38,774 nucleotides of DNA, from assembly GCA_036897095.1 (NCBI GenBank), contig JAYMSP010000931.1, positions 1-38,774 on the forward strand, in the 5' to 3' direction. A program made the translations under genes and the position numbers. This document shows, piece after piece, positions 9,601 through 21,713 of the stretch. The notes under the pieces are model-generated. The model was not told the origin of the DNA. It did not search any database and saw only the letters and a list, made by a program, of their open reading frames with translations. This DNA comes from Plantago elongata (Eukaryota > Streptophyta > Magnoliopsida > Lamiales > Plantaginaceae). Positions within the stretch are counted from its first letter, which is position 1. The number at the start of each line of letters is the position of its first letter.

Positions 9601-12600
9601 TAACAGGACTTTATTTCTTTACTTATTAATTAAGATCTGAGCACAACCAATGACTTAATTGTTATGAGTTTGATGGCTTTTTATTTTTTTTTACTATAAG
9701 TGCATCTTCCAATCAAGTAACTTGCTAGTAAATTTTGAAAATCCAACAGGAGGATAGGACTATTATTATGCTGACTGTTTACTGGTTATGAATCCCTTCA
9801 CTGCAACTAAATATATATTATTCAAGACAGGACAGAAAGTTTGCACCTATAAAAGCTCACATTTCACCATTCTTCAGACTCAGGAAACTATTGGCATCTG
9901 ACATTGACATTTTAAATTACAAGTTCAAACTCAAGTTTCTGCATTTCAGGATCGATATCAAAGTGGACCAAATCATTAGATTAGGGTACAGAGACTTATA
10001 CCTTGCAGCATACAGATAAAGACACGATAGGTAATGAATCGGAAAGACAATAGGATCTCCGTGCCAAAACAATATCCGTTATAAATTAGGACAATGACAA
10101 TACCTTAGAAGGATATTTCTTGAGCCAGCATAGCCCCAGGACACTATTCATAGCTCCGAGTGACGGGATGTAACTCACAATCCTCCCACTCTCATGGTTT
10201 ATGACGATGACTTCCCCGTCCAAAGTTCCGAAAACCATAAGGCTTGGATCAGATGGATGGTACTCAAACTGTCTTGGACGAAAGTTTCTCCTATCATCTC
10301 TCAATGCACTATCCTTAATAGAGAGGGGCTGTATGATAGGCCTTGTTGAAGATCCCATTTTGGCAGCACATAATGACCTGGAATAGCAATACTGAGATAA
10401 TTTTGCCTGACTCTCACGTTTCTGAAGTAAACTTACCACACTCTCTTTTTTATGCCTTTTGTATGGCAGACATTCAAAATTACTGGAGAAAATGTGGTTA
10501 GCTCTTTCTCTTTCAACCTTTCCAATTGGTAAATTGTCGAGAGTCACAAGGCTTGGTAATGAAGCTATCATGTAATCTCTGTAATGTTTCTCATAACATA
10601 TTGGAGATGGATGACGACTTATGTAATTCTTTGGAGCACTACCAATTATATTAATGGAGCTACTCGATCCATAAGAGAATAGATCTTCATTTTGCATATC
10701 CTGCATACCAAAATAAATCTGCTATCAAATGCAACAGATACACATTAGACCTTTAGATATACTTCAGTATCAAGTGTTTATGAACTCTGGTCATATGAAT
10801 AATTTGTCTGGTAGTTTCTTTTGTGAAGGTAATGATTCTACTATGGATGAGTCTTCTGATATTAATGTGTTGGCTAATTCTAATGATCCTGTGTCTGCTG
10901 AAAAATACTTGAAAAATGTTTCCTCTGCTGTTTCTACTCCTGTAGCCTTGGGTACTAGAGGTAGAAAAAATTAGAAAAATGGGTCCAAAAAAAAGGGTTC
11001 TGCTTCTTCTTCCTCTACCCTATGAAGATTCTTGTTTGGAATATAAGGGGTATAGGTATAAGGGGTATAGGTAATAAGTATTCTCAGCAAAATGTTTGGT
11101 TTTCAAAAAAAAAAAAGGAAATTTTGAATGTTATATGCTTGATTGAACCTATGGTGTCTTTGGATCCTTTTTCTAATTCTAGAATGTTTGGTATGGACTC
11201 TGTAGTCAATAATTGCAGTAACAAAATTTGGTTTTTGCTAATTTTAATGTTTCTGTTGAGGTTTTAGTGGATCATGAACAATTTTTACACTGTAAATTAT
11301 CTAGTCCTCTTTATGCATCTCCTGTGTCTTTTACTTTTGTCTATGCAAAATGTTCTAAGAGGGAGGGAATACCTTTGTGGGATGGTTTAAGGGCTCTGAA
11401 TGTAGCCTCCCTTCCTTGGGCTGTGGGAGGTGATTTCAATGTGATTTTGGCTAGTCATGAAAAGGTTGGGGGCAACCCTCCTGATCAGCTAGCTATTTTT
11501 GATTTTTATGACTACTCTCTTGACTGTAATCTGATTGATATTGGTTTTGTGGGATCTCATTTTACTTGGCAAAGGGGCAATGTGAAAGAAAGGTTGGACA
11601 GAATTATCTTCAATCAAGCTTGGATTAATTTTTTCTCTTCTACTTCTGTCATTCATGGGGTTAAAAAGAAATCTGATCATAAGCCTCTCCTCCTCTCTGC
11701 CTCTTCTATTTCCTCTAGCTCTCCCAAACCTTTCAGATTTCAAAATATGTGGCTCTCCCATGATTGCTTTTTAACTGATATTGCAAAGAATTGGTCTATG
11801 CCTTCTAGACTTTTTGGCCTCAGAAAATTGTGGGAAAAACATCATAGATTGAAATAGTTTCTTGTGCGGTGGAATAAACATGTTTTTTGGGATTTGTTTG
11901 CTAATTTGAAAAAGGTAGAGGCAGAGGTTTGGTGTGTTAGAAGAGAGGTATGAGTTATCCTCTTCTGACTCTAATCTTGTTCTTTTAAAAGCTAAGATTA
12001 GTGAATTTCAGGCTTTATTGAATATGGAGGAACAATTTTGGAAACAAAAGGCTTGTTGTAAGTGGAATCTTGAGGGTGACAGGAACACTTAGTTATTTCA
12101 TCTTGGCTTAAAGAAAAAGAATGAAAGCTAAAAATTTTGAGATAGAACATGAAGGTGTTTCTGTGTTCTCTCAACAACAAATTGAAGAGTCTGTTGTCAA
12201 GTATTTCTCTACAGCTTTCTCTGATGACATTGAGTTGATTAGTGTCCCTAATATGGAGAATTTCAGCAACCAAGTAACTTCTCAAATGAATGAAGTATTG
12301 GGTAAACTTCTTGATGAGAAGGAACTTAAGGAGGTTGTTTTCTCTATGAACAAGGATGCTTCTGCTGGTCCTGATGGTCTTTTTTTGGCTTTTTACCAGT
12401 GTGCTTGGGATTTGGTTAAAGGTGACCTTTTAGAAGCAGTGGTTGATTTTTTAAGGGGTCTTTACTTTCTACTGGTTTTTCTCACACTTCAATTGCTTTG
12501 ATTCTTAAAGTTCATAATGCTTCTTCTTGGTCTCAATATAGGCCTGCCAGTTTATGCAATTCTTTTCACAAAATGGTTTCTAAACTTATAAATGACAGGC

Positions 12601-15600
12601 TTATTCAGTTTCTTCCTGATCTGATTAGCTGCAATAGTTGCAATCAATCGGGCTTTTTGAAAGGCAGATCTATAGGAAACAATATTTTGCTGACTCGAGA
12701 GTTAGTGCATGATTTAGACAAAAAGTGCAGAGGCTCTAATCTGATTTTAAAAATTGATTTTATGAAAGCTTATGACAGGCTTAGTTGTTCATTTTTAAAA
12801 ACTATTCTTGAGGCTATGGATTTTTCTGCCTTTTGATTGATTTGGTTTTAAGAACCATAATGGGTTGCCATTTTAGTGTCATTGTTAATGGGACTGCATG
12901 TGGTTTTATACCTTCAGGTCATGGTTTAAGGCAGGGTGACCCTCTCTCTCCTGCTCTGTTTATTCTTGCTAGTAGTATTTTTCTAGGGGTTTGAAGCATT
13001 TGTATGAGAATAATCCTAAGTTATTTTACTCTTCTCAAAGCTCTCTGAAAATCAGTCATTTGGCTTATGCTGATGATTGTATTATGTTTTGTAATGGTCA
13101 AAAGAACTGTGCGTCTAAAATCATGAAGTTTTTTCTGCATTATGAACAAGTCTCAGGTCAAAAGATAAGTGTGAGTAAGAGTTATGTCTATTTGGGTAAA
13201 AGTGCTAATGCCTTTGTTGTCAATCAGGTCTGTGGTTTTTCTATATCTCCCCTCCCTTTATCTTATCTGGGTGCTCCTATTTCCAAAGGGAGAAAGAAAG
13301 CTCATTTGTTTGGTCCCCTAGTGGATAGAGTCAGAAAAAAACTATCTGGGTGGAGTGTTTCCTCCTTGTCATAGGGTGGTAGATTGGTCTTAATTAAGAG
13401 TGTCTTGTGTTCTATGCCCATTTATCTTCTTCAAGTTCTAAAACCTCCTGAATCTGTTTTTAAAATTCTTGACTCCATTATGTCTAAATTTTTTTGGGGC
13501 TCTACCCCTGTGGCTAAAAAAATCCATTGGGCCAAATGGAGTTCTATTTCTAAACCTTTTGAGGAAGGGGGTCTTGAAATGAGAAGATTAAAAGATATGA
13601 GTTCTGCTTTTGATACGAAACTGTGGGTGAATTTTAGAAAACAAGATTCTCTTTGGGCTAGATCTATGCTTGGCAAGTTTTGAAGAGTTTTCCGTCCTGC
13701 TGTTGTGATACCTAAACCTAATGACTCTCCCACTTGAAAGAGATTGCTGAATATTAGATCTCTGGCTCAAAATTCTATGTTTTTCTGCCTTCCTGGTTTG
13801 GCTTCTTTCTGGTGAGATCATTGGTCTCCCTTGGGAGTCATTGGTAATCTGGTAAATGATCTATCTGTCTGTCATGGTTTGGTTAAGGATTTTAGATTGC
13901 CTTCTGGTTGGGATTGGAACCTTATTGAGAGGCACATTAGTCCTGATCAGGCCTCTCTTTTGATGAACTTTCAGTTTTCTGAGGATTTAGTAGTTTCTAT
14001 CTATTGGAAGGAAACTTCTAATGGGAAGATTTCTATTAAATCTGCTTTGCACTTAATTAGGCCTCCTGACCCTATAGTGGAGGGAGCTGATTTATTATCG
14101 TATAAGAGGTTTCCCTCTTCTATTTCCATATTTTGGTGGAAAGCCTTAAGAGGATGGCTTCCTATGGAAGCAACCCTTCAGGCTAGAGGGATCCCTTTGG
14201 TGTCTAAGTGTCAATATTGTGAATCAGAGGAAACTCTGGAACATGGTTTGATTGATAATGCTGAGGTTGTTAAAGTTTGGAGTTTTTTCAGCTCTATTTT
14301 TCATGTGAATTTGGTGAATCAATCTTTGAATGAAAGATTTCAAGCTTGGGCTCAATCCTCTAATTTTATCAAAAAAGGTCACATCAGAATTTTTATTCCC
14401 ATGCTTATAGGCTGGTTTTTATGGCTTGATAGAAACAAAGCCAAGTATGATGGGATTAAAATTTCTACTGAGGTTGTCATTTTGAAAATCATGAATCTGG
14501 TGTTTTTTACTCACAAAGCTTTAAATTTGATAAATCTGTTTGGGAAGGGGATATTACAATTGCTAATCTTTGGCATATTGCGTTTCCTCCTCCTATTGTA
14601 AGAAAGGTTATAGTAGCATATTGGGAACCACCTAATAGTGGTGTGTTAAAGTTGAACACTGATGGGGCTTTTATGCCTGATTTATCTTTAGCTGCTTGTG
14701 GAGGCATCCTCAGAGATAGTAATGGGAAAAAAAATTTAGCTTATCAGGGTTATTTGGGAGTTGTTCAGTACTAGAAGCTGAATTGAAAGGTATACTTGTA
14801 CGCTTGCAGTTTTGTAAGCTTTATGAGTACTATGATTTAATTTTGGAATCTGACTCCCAAATTGCCATTAACCTAATTCTCAACCCTACTCACTCTTGCC
14901 ACTGGAAATTAGCTCCTCTCCTTTCAGAAATTATCTCCTTAGCCTCTTGCTTCCAAATCTCCTTTCAACACATTTTTAGAGAAGGTAATTCTGCTGCTGA
15001 TTGGCTTGCCTCTAATGCTCTTACCGCCCAAACTTCTATGTCTTTTACCCCTGCTGAATGTCCCATTCCTCTGACAAAGCTAGCATACCTCGACAAAGTT
15101 CATACTCCCCACTTCAGACATGTCAAACCTTGAGTTCTTCTGGTCACTTGATTCTTATTGGGTGTCTAGCTTTTTCTAGTTATATGATGTTTCAGGTGTA
15201 CTAGTGTTGTGGGTCTGCAATTGTTCTTTTTGTTCCTTGCTGCAGTGGCCTTTGGTTAGTATTAAAGTGGTCACGAAAAAAGTGTGTAAAAAAAGAGTAT
15301 AGTAAAAAAAATGAGAAAAAAAAAGTTATCTACTACAAAAAAGAATATATAGCGGCAAAAAAAAGAAATAAAAAAGTAAAGAATAGAGAGAAAAAAAGTC
15401 AGGACTTTGTGGGAACCTGGTTCCCTGTTTGTCATTCCTGTGGTGTGATCTGTTTCCTCATGGGTATCTTCTCTTCTGGGTGTGGTAGAGAGTCCAAGCT
15501 CTCTCTACCCGGTATATCTTGTTCTAGTTCTTATCTGTTGGTTTTTCTTCTATCCTGGAATACTAACTGGTTTTTGTTTGGGACTATGATGAACTATACT

Positions 15601-18600
15601 TTGGTGTCTGAGTCCTACTTCTCATATTTACAATACTTTTTTAGTTGATAGTAGGCTTTGCTTACTCTGTTGTTTAAGCCTATTGCAACTAAATGGTATA
15701 GTTTGTATGGATTCCTGGGTTGATCTGCTGAGTGAAAAAAATAGAAAATTGCTGAAAAAATAAGAAAACAGCAAAAATATGCATCCAGTCTAAAAAAAGC
15801 AGCTGGATTTCAAAAGGCATTAATAGGACATGGTATTTCTCTGCTATATATCTGTATAGTGGAGTTTGTTCCAATGTTTCCCTCAAAAACAGAAAGAGAG
15901 AAAAGCCAATCAAATTATTGTATATGTTGATCTTTGTTTTGTCTATTTTCATATTGGTTCTGGTCATTTTGATCTTCAGTATGGTTTGGTGTATTTTGGA
16001 TCATCAGTTTCAGATTAGTATGGTGTGGCAATTAGTTTTGAGGATTATAAGACTATTATGGTTTTGTTATTATAAGATAAGCTATGAAGTTTTAATTTGG
16101 AGCATTGGCAATGCTGTGTATTATTCCTTCATGTAAGCTTTTGTCTTCATTTGGTTAGTCTTCCTCCTAATTTTAGATCTGATCTGCATTAGGTGTTAAG
16201 TTGGAAGTGCTATCTTCTGGTCTTGGGATCTGGCTTGATGTCTGTTCTCGCTTGGAGTTATCTGATTAGGTTAATGGCCAATTGGAACAATCTTGTGTTC
16301 GACAACTATCAGTTTAATGAAGGCTTCAGTTTATCTTATTGTTGGCACAAGGAAGATCGATCAATCAAGTTCATCATGTCTGAGATTGCTACATTTTGGA
16401 AGTCTGCAAATGTATTTGTTGATGTCTTCATATTTTGGATTTTATTATGGTTTGTTCATCTTTTGATTTCTTTTGGTAGTATGGTAGATGCGGAATTGTA
16501 CACAGGTTCCTATAAACCCCCGTGATTTTATTTTATGTCTTTAATAATATGAGAAAATTGCTCCCAAAAAAAAAAAAAGTGTCCATGCACTTTAAGGAAT
16601 GGGATATCCTTATTTAGAACTTGCAGTGCCTGATATAAAAGCATGTACTAAATCCTGAGGTTGACTGCTTATACGAATAAGAAAGGCTTCTTGATCATCC
16701 CAAGACAAAGAATCACAAGCATAGCAGCCTTATAGGTACAATAGACCCTAAACCTAAAGAAAATATGGAAGAGTTCTAGCAAAATAAGCACAGTACATGA
16801 TGATATAATTGAAAGGCAAAAGTAAAGGTTGCAAAACTGATAAAAGTTTAATACCTCATTCTCCAAATCAGTGAGCTCATCCCATCCAAGCGGTGTATCT
16901 GGCAAAACTTCAACCCTGTGAAAGTCCTGATGCTGACCTGAAAAGTCAACTTCACTATCATCTGAAGAACAATCATCTGTGTTTCTGACATCCCGAAAGA
17001 TATTATGATCACTCATATCTTCATCCTCTGAGTATAACCCTATATGTGGCAAATTATCACTACCATAATTTTCAAATATTATACCACCTGAACCAGCACC
17101 CAGGTTGGACTCGTTTCCAGATGATGTAGGAGAACGATCCTCATCACAAAAATATAAACAATTTTGGAAACGGAGCTCAACAAGAGACGGAAGATTAGCT
17201 AATGCTGCACTGGTAGTCCACAAGTTTGAAATTTTTGTCTCGCACAATGAGAGGAATTTTAAGCTTGGCATGCAGGAAAAGCAATCCTCCCGAAAGCTAG
17301 TGAGTGAAGCACTGAAATCCAGGTTAAGGGTATGCATTTGCAAGAACTTTCCAACCATATTGAGCTTCCGGAAATGGGATGATCTTAGATTTAGGACATC
17401 GCATGCTAAACCTCGTTGAGCAAGATTCCTGTGATGAAACATCAGAAACAAAGATACGTGCCTTGAGTAATAAAAATCAAGTTGTAGAAAAAAGAGTACT
17501 ACTTCCTCCGTCCCGTCCTAAGCTTCCCACTTTGCCACTTTTGCTGTCCCGATTAAAACTTCCCGTTTCCATTTGTATTCATTTTTAGGCCAACTTTAAC
17601 ATTAGAATATTCAAACAATAGCTCAAAATTACATCTCATGCCACTCAGTTATAAACAAAAGTACTCTTATCTTATTATTTTATGAAAAAGTACTCTTATC
17701 TTATTGTTTGAACCCAAAAAGTGTTTGGGAAGCTTAGGACGGGACGGAGGAAGTATAACGGAACAAGGAAGGCATCTGTGCTAATAATAAACATGCAATT
17801 TTTTTATCCTTGTGTGAGGATACGTGTGTGCATGAATGTGAAAGAAACACAGAGAACGAGTGCAATACTACCAGCACAACATAAGTATTTAAAGGTGGAA
17901 TACAAAAAAGAGCGGGAAATGCAATATCAACTCACTCCATCATGGTTCCTTCTACATTTACATCTGTAAACTCCGGAACAAGATAATTTCTACTGTTTCC
18001 CCAGATTGGAAGCATCTGGATTCTGGAACGGACGCCCAATGAAATCATGCACAAGTACTAAAGGGCACATGTACTAAAGCTGTGAGGGGAAGCTTCCTTC
18101 TATTGGGGGTTTCAAGTGTAACAATACAGAAGATAGAATTCATAACACATTTAGATAAAAATACAACAAAATTAAGTATTGTTTTGATTTATGGGTAGAA
18201 GAGCAAGTTTATGCATTGAAGTGTTTAGTTTCAATTTCAATCAATCAGCTTATTATGTCAACAGAATCTTTTTTATACAGAAAAAATGTTATCAGAATAA
18301 TCTAGAGAGGAGTTAAAAGGCACAACCACATACAGCAAAAATTCCTTCCCAAACGAGATGTCCCGAATATCAACCACTCGTAGCTTTTTCCTGACTGCAT
18401 CTAGCAATACTGAAACATGTTCTCCATTCAGAAGACATGAAGATCTATTTACCATGTCAACCGCATCAATCTCAGATGTATCGATTTCCTCTAAAAGATG
18501 GAGAAGTGGGAGGGTATCAACATCTTTCAAGTCATCCAATGTAATCATGAGGGTAGGTGCCTCATGGCGAGCTTTGTTGATGTTAGCCTGTACCATAAAC

Positions 18601-19475
18601 ATGAAACAAAGAAGCATAATCTTCATCAAATTTGTTCATAATAAGCAGCACATGACCCTGAATTAAAAAAAAAAAAGAGAGAGCTTCTCAGTGTAGGTGC
18701 AGAAGTGTAAACATTTCCATATGGCTTCGAAACATCATCATGCATAGTCATGTGTATATAAATAACTATACATGATAAGGCATCAAGTGTAAAGACCGTT
18801 TGCACGTGACGAAAACATATCTGCAATGATGTCAAACCTTGAGCAATGCTGCAAGAATTGCCTTGTTTGGTTGAATCCCCTGCCACTTACAAGCATTGCA
18901 GTACCTGAAAACAAATGGAAATCTTGATTGCATCAAGACATGTGTTTATTGAGAAAACCTCACTACGAATACAAAAATTCTCAGAACTATAGACGTTACT
19001 TATCTCCATGAATTTAACATCCAAATATATTAGTAGAATATTTAGCTATCAACTATGAGCTTCAAGGTATCAGGCAGTGATTCTTCACACAACATTACTG
19101 AATAAAATTTTTTGGAAACTGCAAAGGTGACTCGAACCCGACCTATTGGTTGAAGGTGAAGCGATATACTGAGTTGAGCTTCATTGTCGACATTACTCCA
19201 TAACGAGAGCAAGCAAAAACTAAGAAAATCATCATCTCAATTTTTATTTTATTTTTTTCCGAATCCCACTGAGTTGCACTTTGTTATAAATCATTGCAAC
19301 AAACGAAGGGGGAAATTCAATTGAGATAGTGCAGAGTGATTAAATGTTGTGAGGATCAAAGTATGTATGAGAACAAACATTAGCAAAAAAATCAAGCGAA
19401 AATTGGAGTAAGAGATAGAAATCGAAAGTGAAAAACGACTGACCCTTTCTCCAAGGTGCCTATATCAGTAGCCAT
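6609..19475 (-). CDS. LRR-WD40 repeat protein with DWD box (putative CUL4-DDB1 substrate receptor)
   Basis: Ten exons join in frame with GT-AG introns: 19475-19444, 18904-18838, 18587-18334, 18022-17936, 17428-16855, 10700-10104, 8850-8410, 7667-7473, 6940-6884 and 6743-6609 (2439 nt, 812 aa). The start ATG sits in GCCATGG. Residues about 100-250 are leucine-rich repeats ([35 protein letters not shown]). Residues about 260-330 are acidic and Ser-rich. WD40 repeats fill about 480-770 ([54 protein letters not shown]). Residues 632-648 ([17 protein letters not shown]) fit the DWD/WDXR box by which WD40 proteins bind DDB1 in CUL4 E3 ligases. From memory the layout resembles Arabidopsis DHU1-type proteins, but I am not sure of that name. 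Introns carry a SINE-like copy, a MITE and LINE-B, yet no exon is broken. The last exon's frame is the least certain part. Confidence 0.85.
10786..11025 (+). pseudogene. LINE-B ORF1, C-terminal remnant
   Basis: Only the last 80 or so codons remain: a Ser/Asp-rich stretch, then a basic tail (RGRKN, stop, [16 protein letters not shown]). A TAG at 10972-10974 interrupts the frame. It ends at TGA 11023-11025, which overlaps the ORF2 ATG at 11022. The basic tail before the stop is also present in ORF1 of LINE-C. Confidence 0.7.
11022..15133 (+). pseudogene. LINE-B ORF2: endonuclease, reverse transcriptase, zf-RVT and RNase H, decayed
   Basis: Order of domains: an APE-type endonuclease at 11022-11750 with LIEPMV, GDFNVIL and SDHKPL. 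Then reverse transcriptase at about 12300-13400 with [17 protein letters not shown], motif [12 protein letters not shown] and the catalytic box YADD at 13066-13077. Then a zf-RVT zinc domain at about 14110-14290 ([25 protein letters not shown]). Last an RNase H at about 14640-15050 ([29 protein letters not shown]). The protein would nick the target and copy the element RNA. It is broken by frameshifts near 11230, 11870-12120, 12490, 12840-12990 and 14520-14780, and by stops at 13372, 13681 and nearby, several of which replace Trp. Catalytic residues survive although the frame does not. Confidence 0.9.
15134..16578 (+). other. LINE-B 3' UTR with A-rich blocks and poly(A)
   Basis: No coding domain is seen. 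T-rich stretches alternate with A/purine-rich blocks at about 15270-15400 and 15735-15910. The final 350 or so bases match the end of LINE-A, including the GGAATTGTACAC(A/G)GGTT motif and the run-up to the A tail. Small open frames (for example 15409-15648 and 16193-16525) look incidental. Confidence 0.7.
17502..17753. mobile_element. Stowaway-like MITE, copy 2 (well preserved) in intron 4
   Basis: The TA at 17500-17501 and 17754-17755 flank a 252-bp element with nearly perfect inverted repeats of about 28 bases. They begin CTTCCTCCGTCCCGTCCTAA and the reverse complement is at the far end. The interior holds two AGTACTCTTATCTTATT repeats. The element is non-coding and lies wholly inside intron 4 of the WD40 gene, clear of both splice sites. 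It is the same family as 1980-2221, in opposite orientation. Confidence 0.9.
19107..19210 (-). mobile_element. tRNA-derived SINE-like copy in intron 1
   Basis: On the minus strand, AGCTCAACTCAGT (A-box-like) is followed by CTTCAACCAATAGG and GGTCGGGTTCGAGTCACC (B-box-like). The T run at 19107-19113 on the plus strand would be its A tail. It matches the copy at 1831-1929 block for block. A further 5' fragment (TGAGTTGCACTTTGTTATA) lies at about 19270-19288. Limits are approximate. Confidence 0.5.
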
Positions 19476-19540
19476 GGCGATGATTCGATGAATTTCTTGG
19501 TGATTTGATATAGAAGACCGAAGAGCGAGCTCAAATTCAT
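19460..19540 (-). promoter_or_regulatory. Upstream ORF overlapping the WD40 gene start
   Basis: An ATG at 19540 opens a 26-codon frame (MNLSSLFGLLYQITKKF...) that ends at TAG 19460-19462, 13 bases past the main ATG at 19475 and out of frame with it. If the transcript starts upstream of 19540, ribosomes using this ATG would bypass the main start, so it could repress translation. Whether the transcript includes it is not known. Confidence 0.45.
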
Positions 19541-19814
19541 TTGCCTTTTCAATGGATTACCATTTACTAATATCAGAAGAGAAGATCGATTTTTTATTTT
19601 TCTTAAAAAAGGGGCTTGTATTACGTTGAAATTAGACGGATTGGTTTTCTCTTTTAGGGAAAGATAAAATGTTGTGTCCACAATTATAGCACCTGATTTT
19701 TTTAAAACGAATTAAGTAAATTAAAAATCGCACTAATTTATAAGCTTAAAAATTCGACAAACTTTAATAATAAAATTTTAAAATAAAGTTTGGCAATTTA
19801 TACAAACTGTTACC

Positions 19815-19914
19815 TTACATAAAAATTCTTTATTGGCATTCGTGAATTACATAAAAATTCTTTATTCAAATTCGTGAATTACATTAAAAAAAAAGTATTC
19901 AAATTCGTGAATTA
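19815..19914 (+). repeat. 32-bp tandem repeat, three copies
   Basis: TTACAT(A/T)AAAAA...TTCGTGAA units start at 19815, 19847 and 19879, with a residual TTAG at 19912. Confidence 0.9.
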
Positions 19915-20347
19915 GTACAATAATACAGCGGAACTATAAATAACATAAGTCTTGCTTGAGACGATACTAAGTCGTGCAAAACTTAAAACATAAAATAGTA
20001 AAGTTGATTCTGACAATGATCATTGCTCTAGCAATGCTCCACTCCGATCAGCTTGACTTCAAGTACCTAAAATTAACATTTTAGAAAGGAATCAGTCGTA
20101 ACATTACCTACAATTCTATCTTTATGTCTTTTAAAGATTTTAGTCTTGCTTAATGCAATGCATTCTATGACTGATTTAATCAGACACTGAACACATGAAC
20201 TTGATCTTTAACTTCTAAAAACTCTTAACTTGACATTGAACAAAAATTTGAATCTTAACATGATCGCAAGCTCACTTGGCATAGTAGTTCCTATACTGGC
20301 CAATTGTGACTATCTACCGCCCTCATGTCACTTTCGTGCCCTATCCC

Positions 20348-20465
20348 CTATCCATTGAATATGAAATAATAACTACCGATCTCAGGATCTTGGTCCCTAT
20401 CCGTTTAATAAATATAAAACTGACGGCTTCAGGACTTTGGTCTCTATCCGCTGAATATGAATATA
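20348..20465 (+). repeat. 48-bp imperfect tandem repeat
   Basis: CTATCC(A/G)(T/C)T(G/T)AATA(T/A) blocks start at 20348, 20397 and 20444, separated by AGGA(T/C)(C/T)TTGGTC(C/T)-type sequence. The spacing is 49 and 47 bases. Confidence 0.75.
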
Positions 20466-21713
20466 ACTGCGCGATAAATACCAGGATACTCCCCTACGAA
20501 CCCTTAACTTATTTTTAGTTTGAAAATCTTTCATAACTTAAATTTTAAATATTTTGTTAAAGTGAATAAATATTCTTAAACTCTAAACTCATGAATTTAT
20601 GATACTATGTGAGTGCAATAATATATACCATAAGAGCATCTTAAACATGATCTAGCATAATCAGAATTTCCCATACAGTAAACCATGAGCGAGATATAAC
20701 CAGAAGTAATAAAATACCATTCTCAACATCAAGCCCATTTATATTAACTATTTTCATGCAGCAGGAGTATAACTAGAGTGGAATAAAATAATTCCAAAGA
20801 GCCATCAAAGTAATTAGTTGATTCATGTAAGAAAATCAATAAGAGAACATTGTAATCATATCACAAACCAAATCAAGTTTGCCCTAGCACAGGTTCGACC
20901 ATACATGATTTCAGTTTAAGAATCCATAATTCCAGACTGGTCTATCATCCAACAAACTCTAAACAAATTGATTTCACAATATCAGAATAACATCCATAGT
21001 ATAATAACCATGAAAGATTAACGTACAACCTTAAAATAACATGCATATATCATAACTTATAATTCTAACAATTAGCACACAAATAATCGTGATGCAAGTC
21101 TTAAGAAAACTTGCCTTGAAGATAAAAACGAGCAAAAGTGTAATAGAACAACATCAAACTCCATCACTATTAAGAATTCGTATTTTGATCACTCAGCACA
21201 ATAACTTATTCTAGTTTCAGAAAGGTGTGTAGTACTCTTGACCATTGTAAAGAGGAAATACACCAAGTATGATAGTTTTTAGAAACCTCAAGATGTTAGG
21301 TCTCTGAATGTAATTTTTATTTAACTCGAAAAAGACCAAGAAGGAAGCATCCAAGCAATGGAGAAAATCTTTTGCACAAAGTTTGTGTATCTGAGGACAA
21401 AGGAGAAAAGTCTCCTCTAATAGTTGCTTCCAGAAAGCTATGTATAGACTTGTGTTTTGTTCATAAATCAGAGTCACAACTCACAACTAAGTTTCTGAGA
21501 GATGGAACATGTGATACTTCAGAAAGTTACATGCATCCGTTGAGACTACAAAATGAAATATAGTACACTGCATTTAATGCTTGACAAAAATGTCACTATC
21601 CTTCTGCAGAACTCTCTGAAAATAGATATACGCATGGGAGTACTAATTTCAAGATATGCGGATTGAATTTGAAATATGTCTAACGGATACTATTCAAACG
21701 ACTATCAAATTCA

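Larger units (their letters stand above)
10786..16578 (+). mobile_element. LINE-B: 5'-truncated L1-type element in intron 5 of the WD40 gene
   Basis: The element runs antisense to the host gene. It starts within the C-terminal part of ORF1, continues through a complete but broken ORF2, a 1.4-kb 3' UTR and a 13-base poly(A) at 16566-16578. The truncated 5' end and poly(A) are typical of target-primed reverse transcription. A possible target duplication is GTGTCCATGCAC after the tail (16579-16590) against GTGTTTATGAAC (10774-10785), 9 of 12 matching, so the 5' boundary is provisional. Its 3' tail is shared with LINE-A. Confidence 0.85.
19690..21215 (+). repeat. Non-coding LTR-like or LARD-like repeat region
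   Basis: There are no domains and no long frames. The opening (GCACCTGATTTTTTTAAAACG) and the GTGCCCTATCC...TGAATATGAA blocks resemble non-coding LTR sequence of plant Gypsy-type elements as I remember them. No PBS, purine tract or paired LTR was found, so it could be a solo LTR or a fragment. Two internal tandem repeats are listed separately. The stretch 20520-21215 is AT-rich with nothing further recognised. Confidence 0.35.

Noticed and set aside
15409-16525. Several small open frames after LINE-B ORF2
   Set aside because: They lie in a LINE 3' UTR, contain no domains and are not continued between related copies, apart from the non-coding tail match.
17936-17970. A 28-bp version of exon 4 using the nearer CAG acceptor
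   Set aside because: It puts exon 5 out of frame. The acceptor at 18022 gives an 87-bp exon that keeps the leucine-rich frame on both sides.
18358-18666. Plus-strand open frame opposite exon 3
   Set aside because: It is the antisense shadow of a real exon with correct splice sites.
19126-19180. A tRNA gene in intron 1
   Set aside because: A- and B-box-like words exist but the cloverleaf stems do not pair. A SINE-like repeat fits better because a second copy is present.
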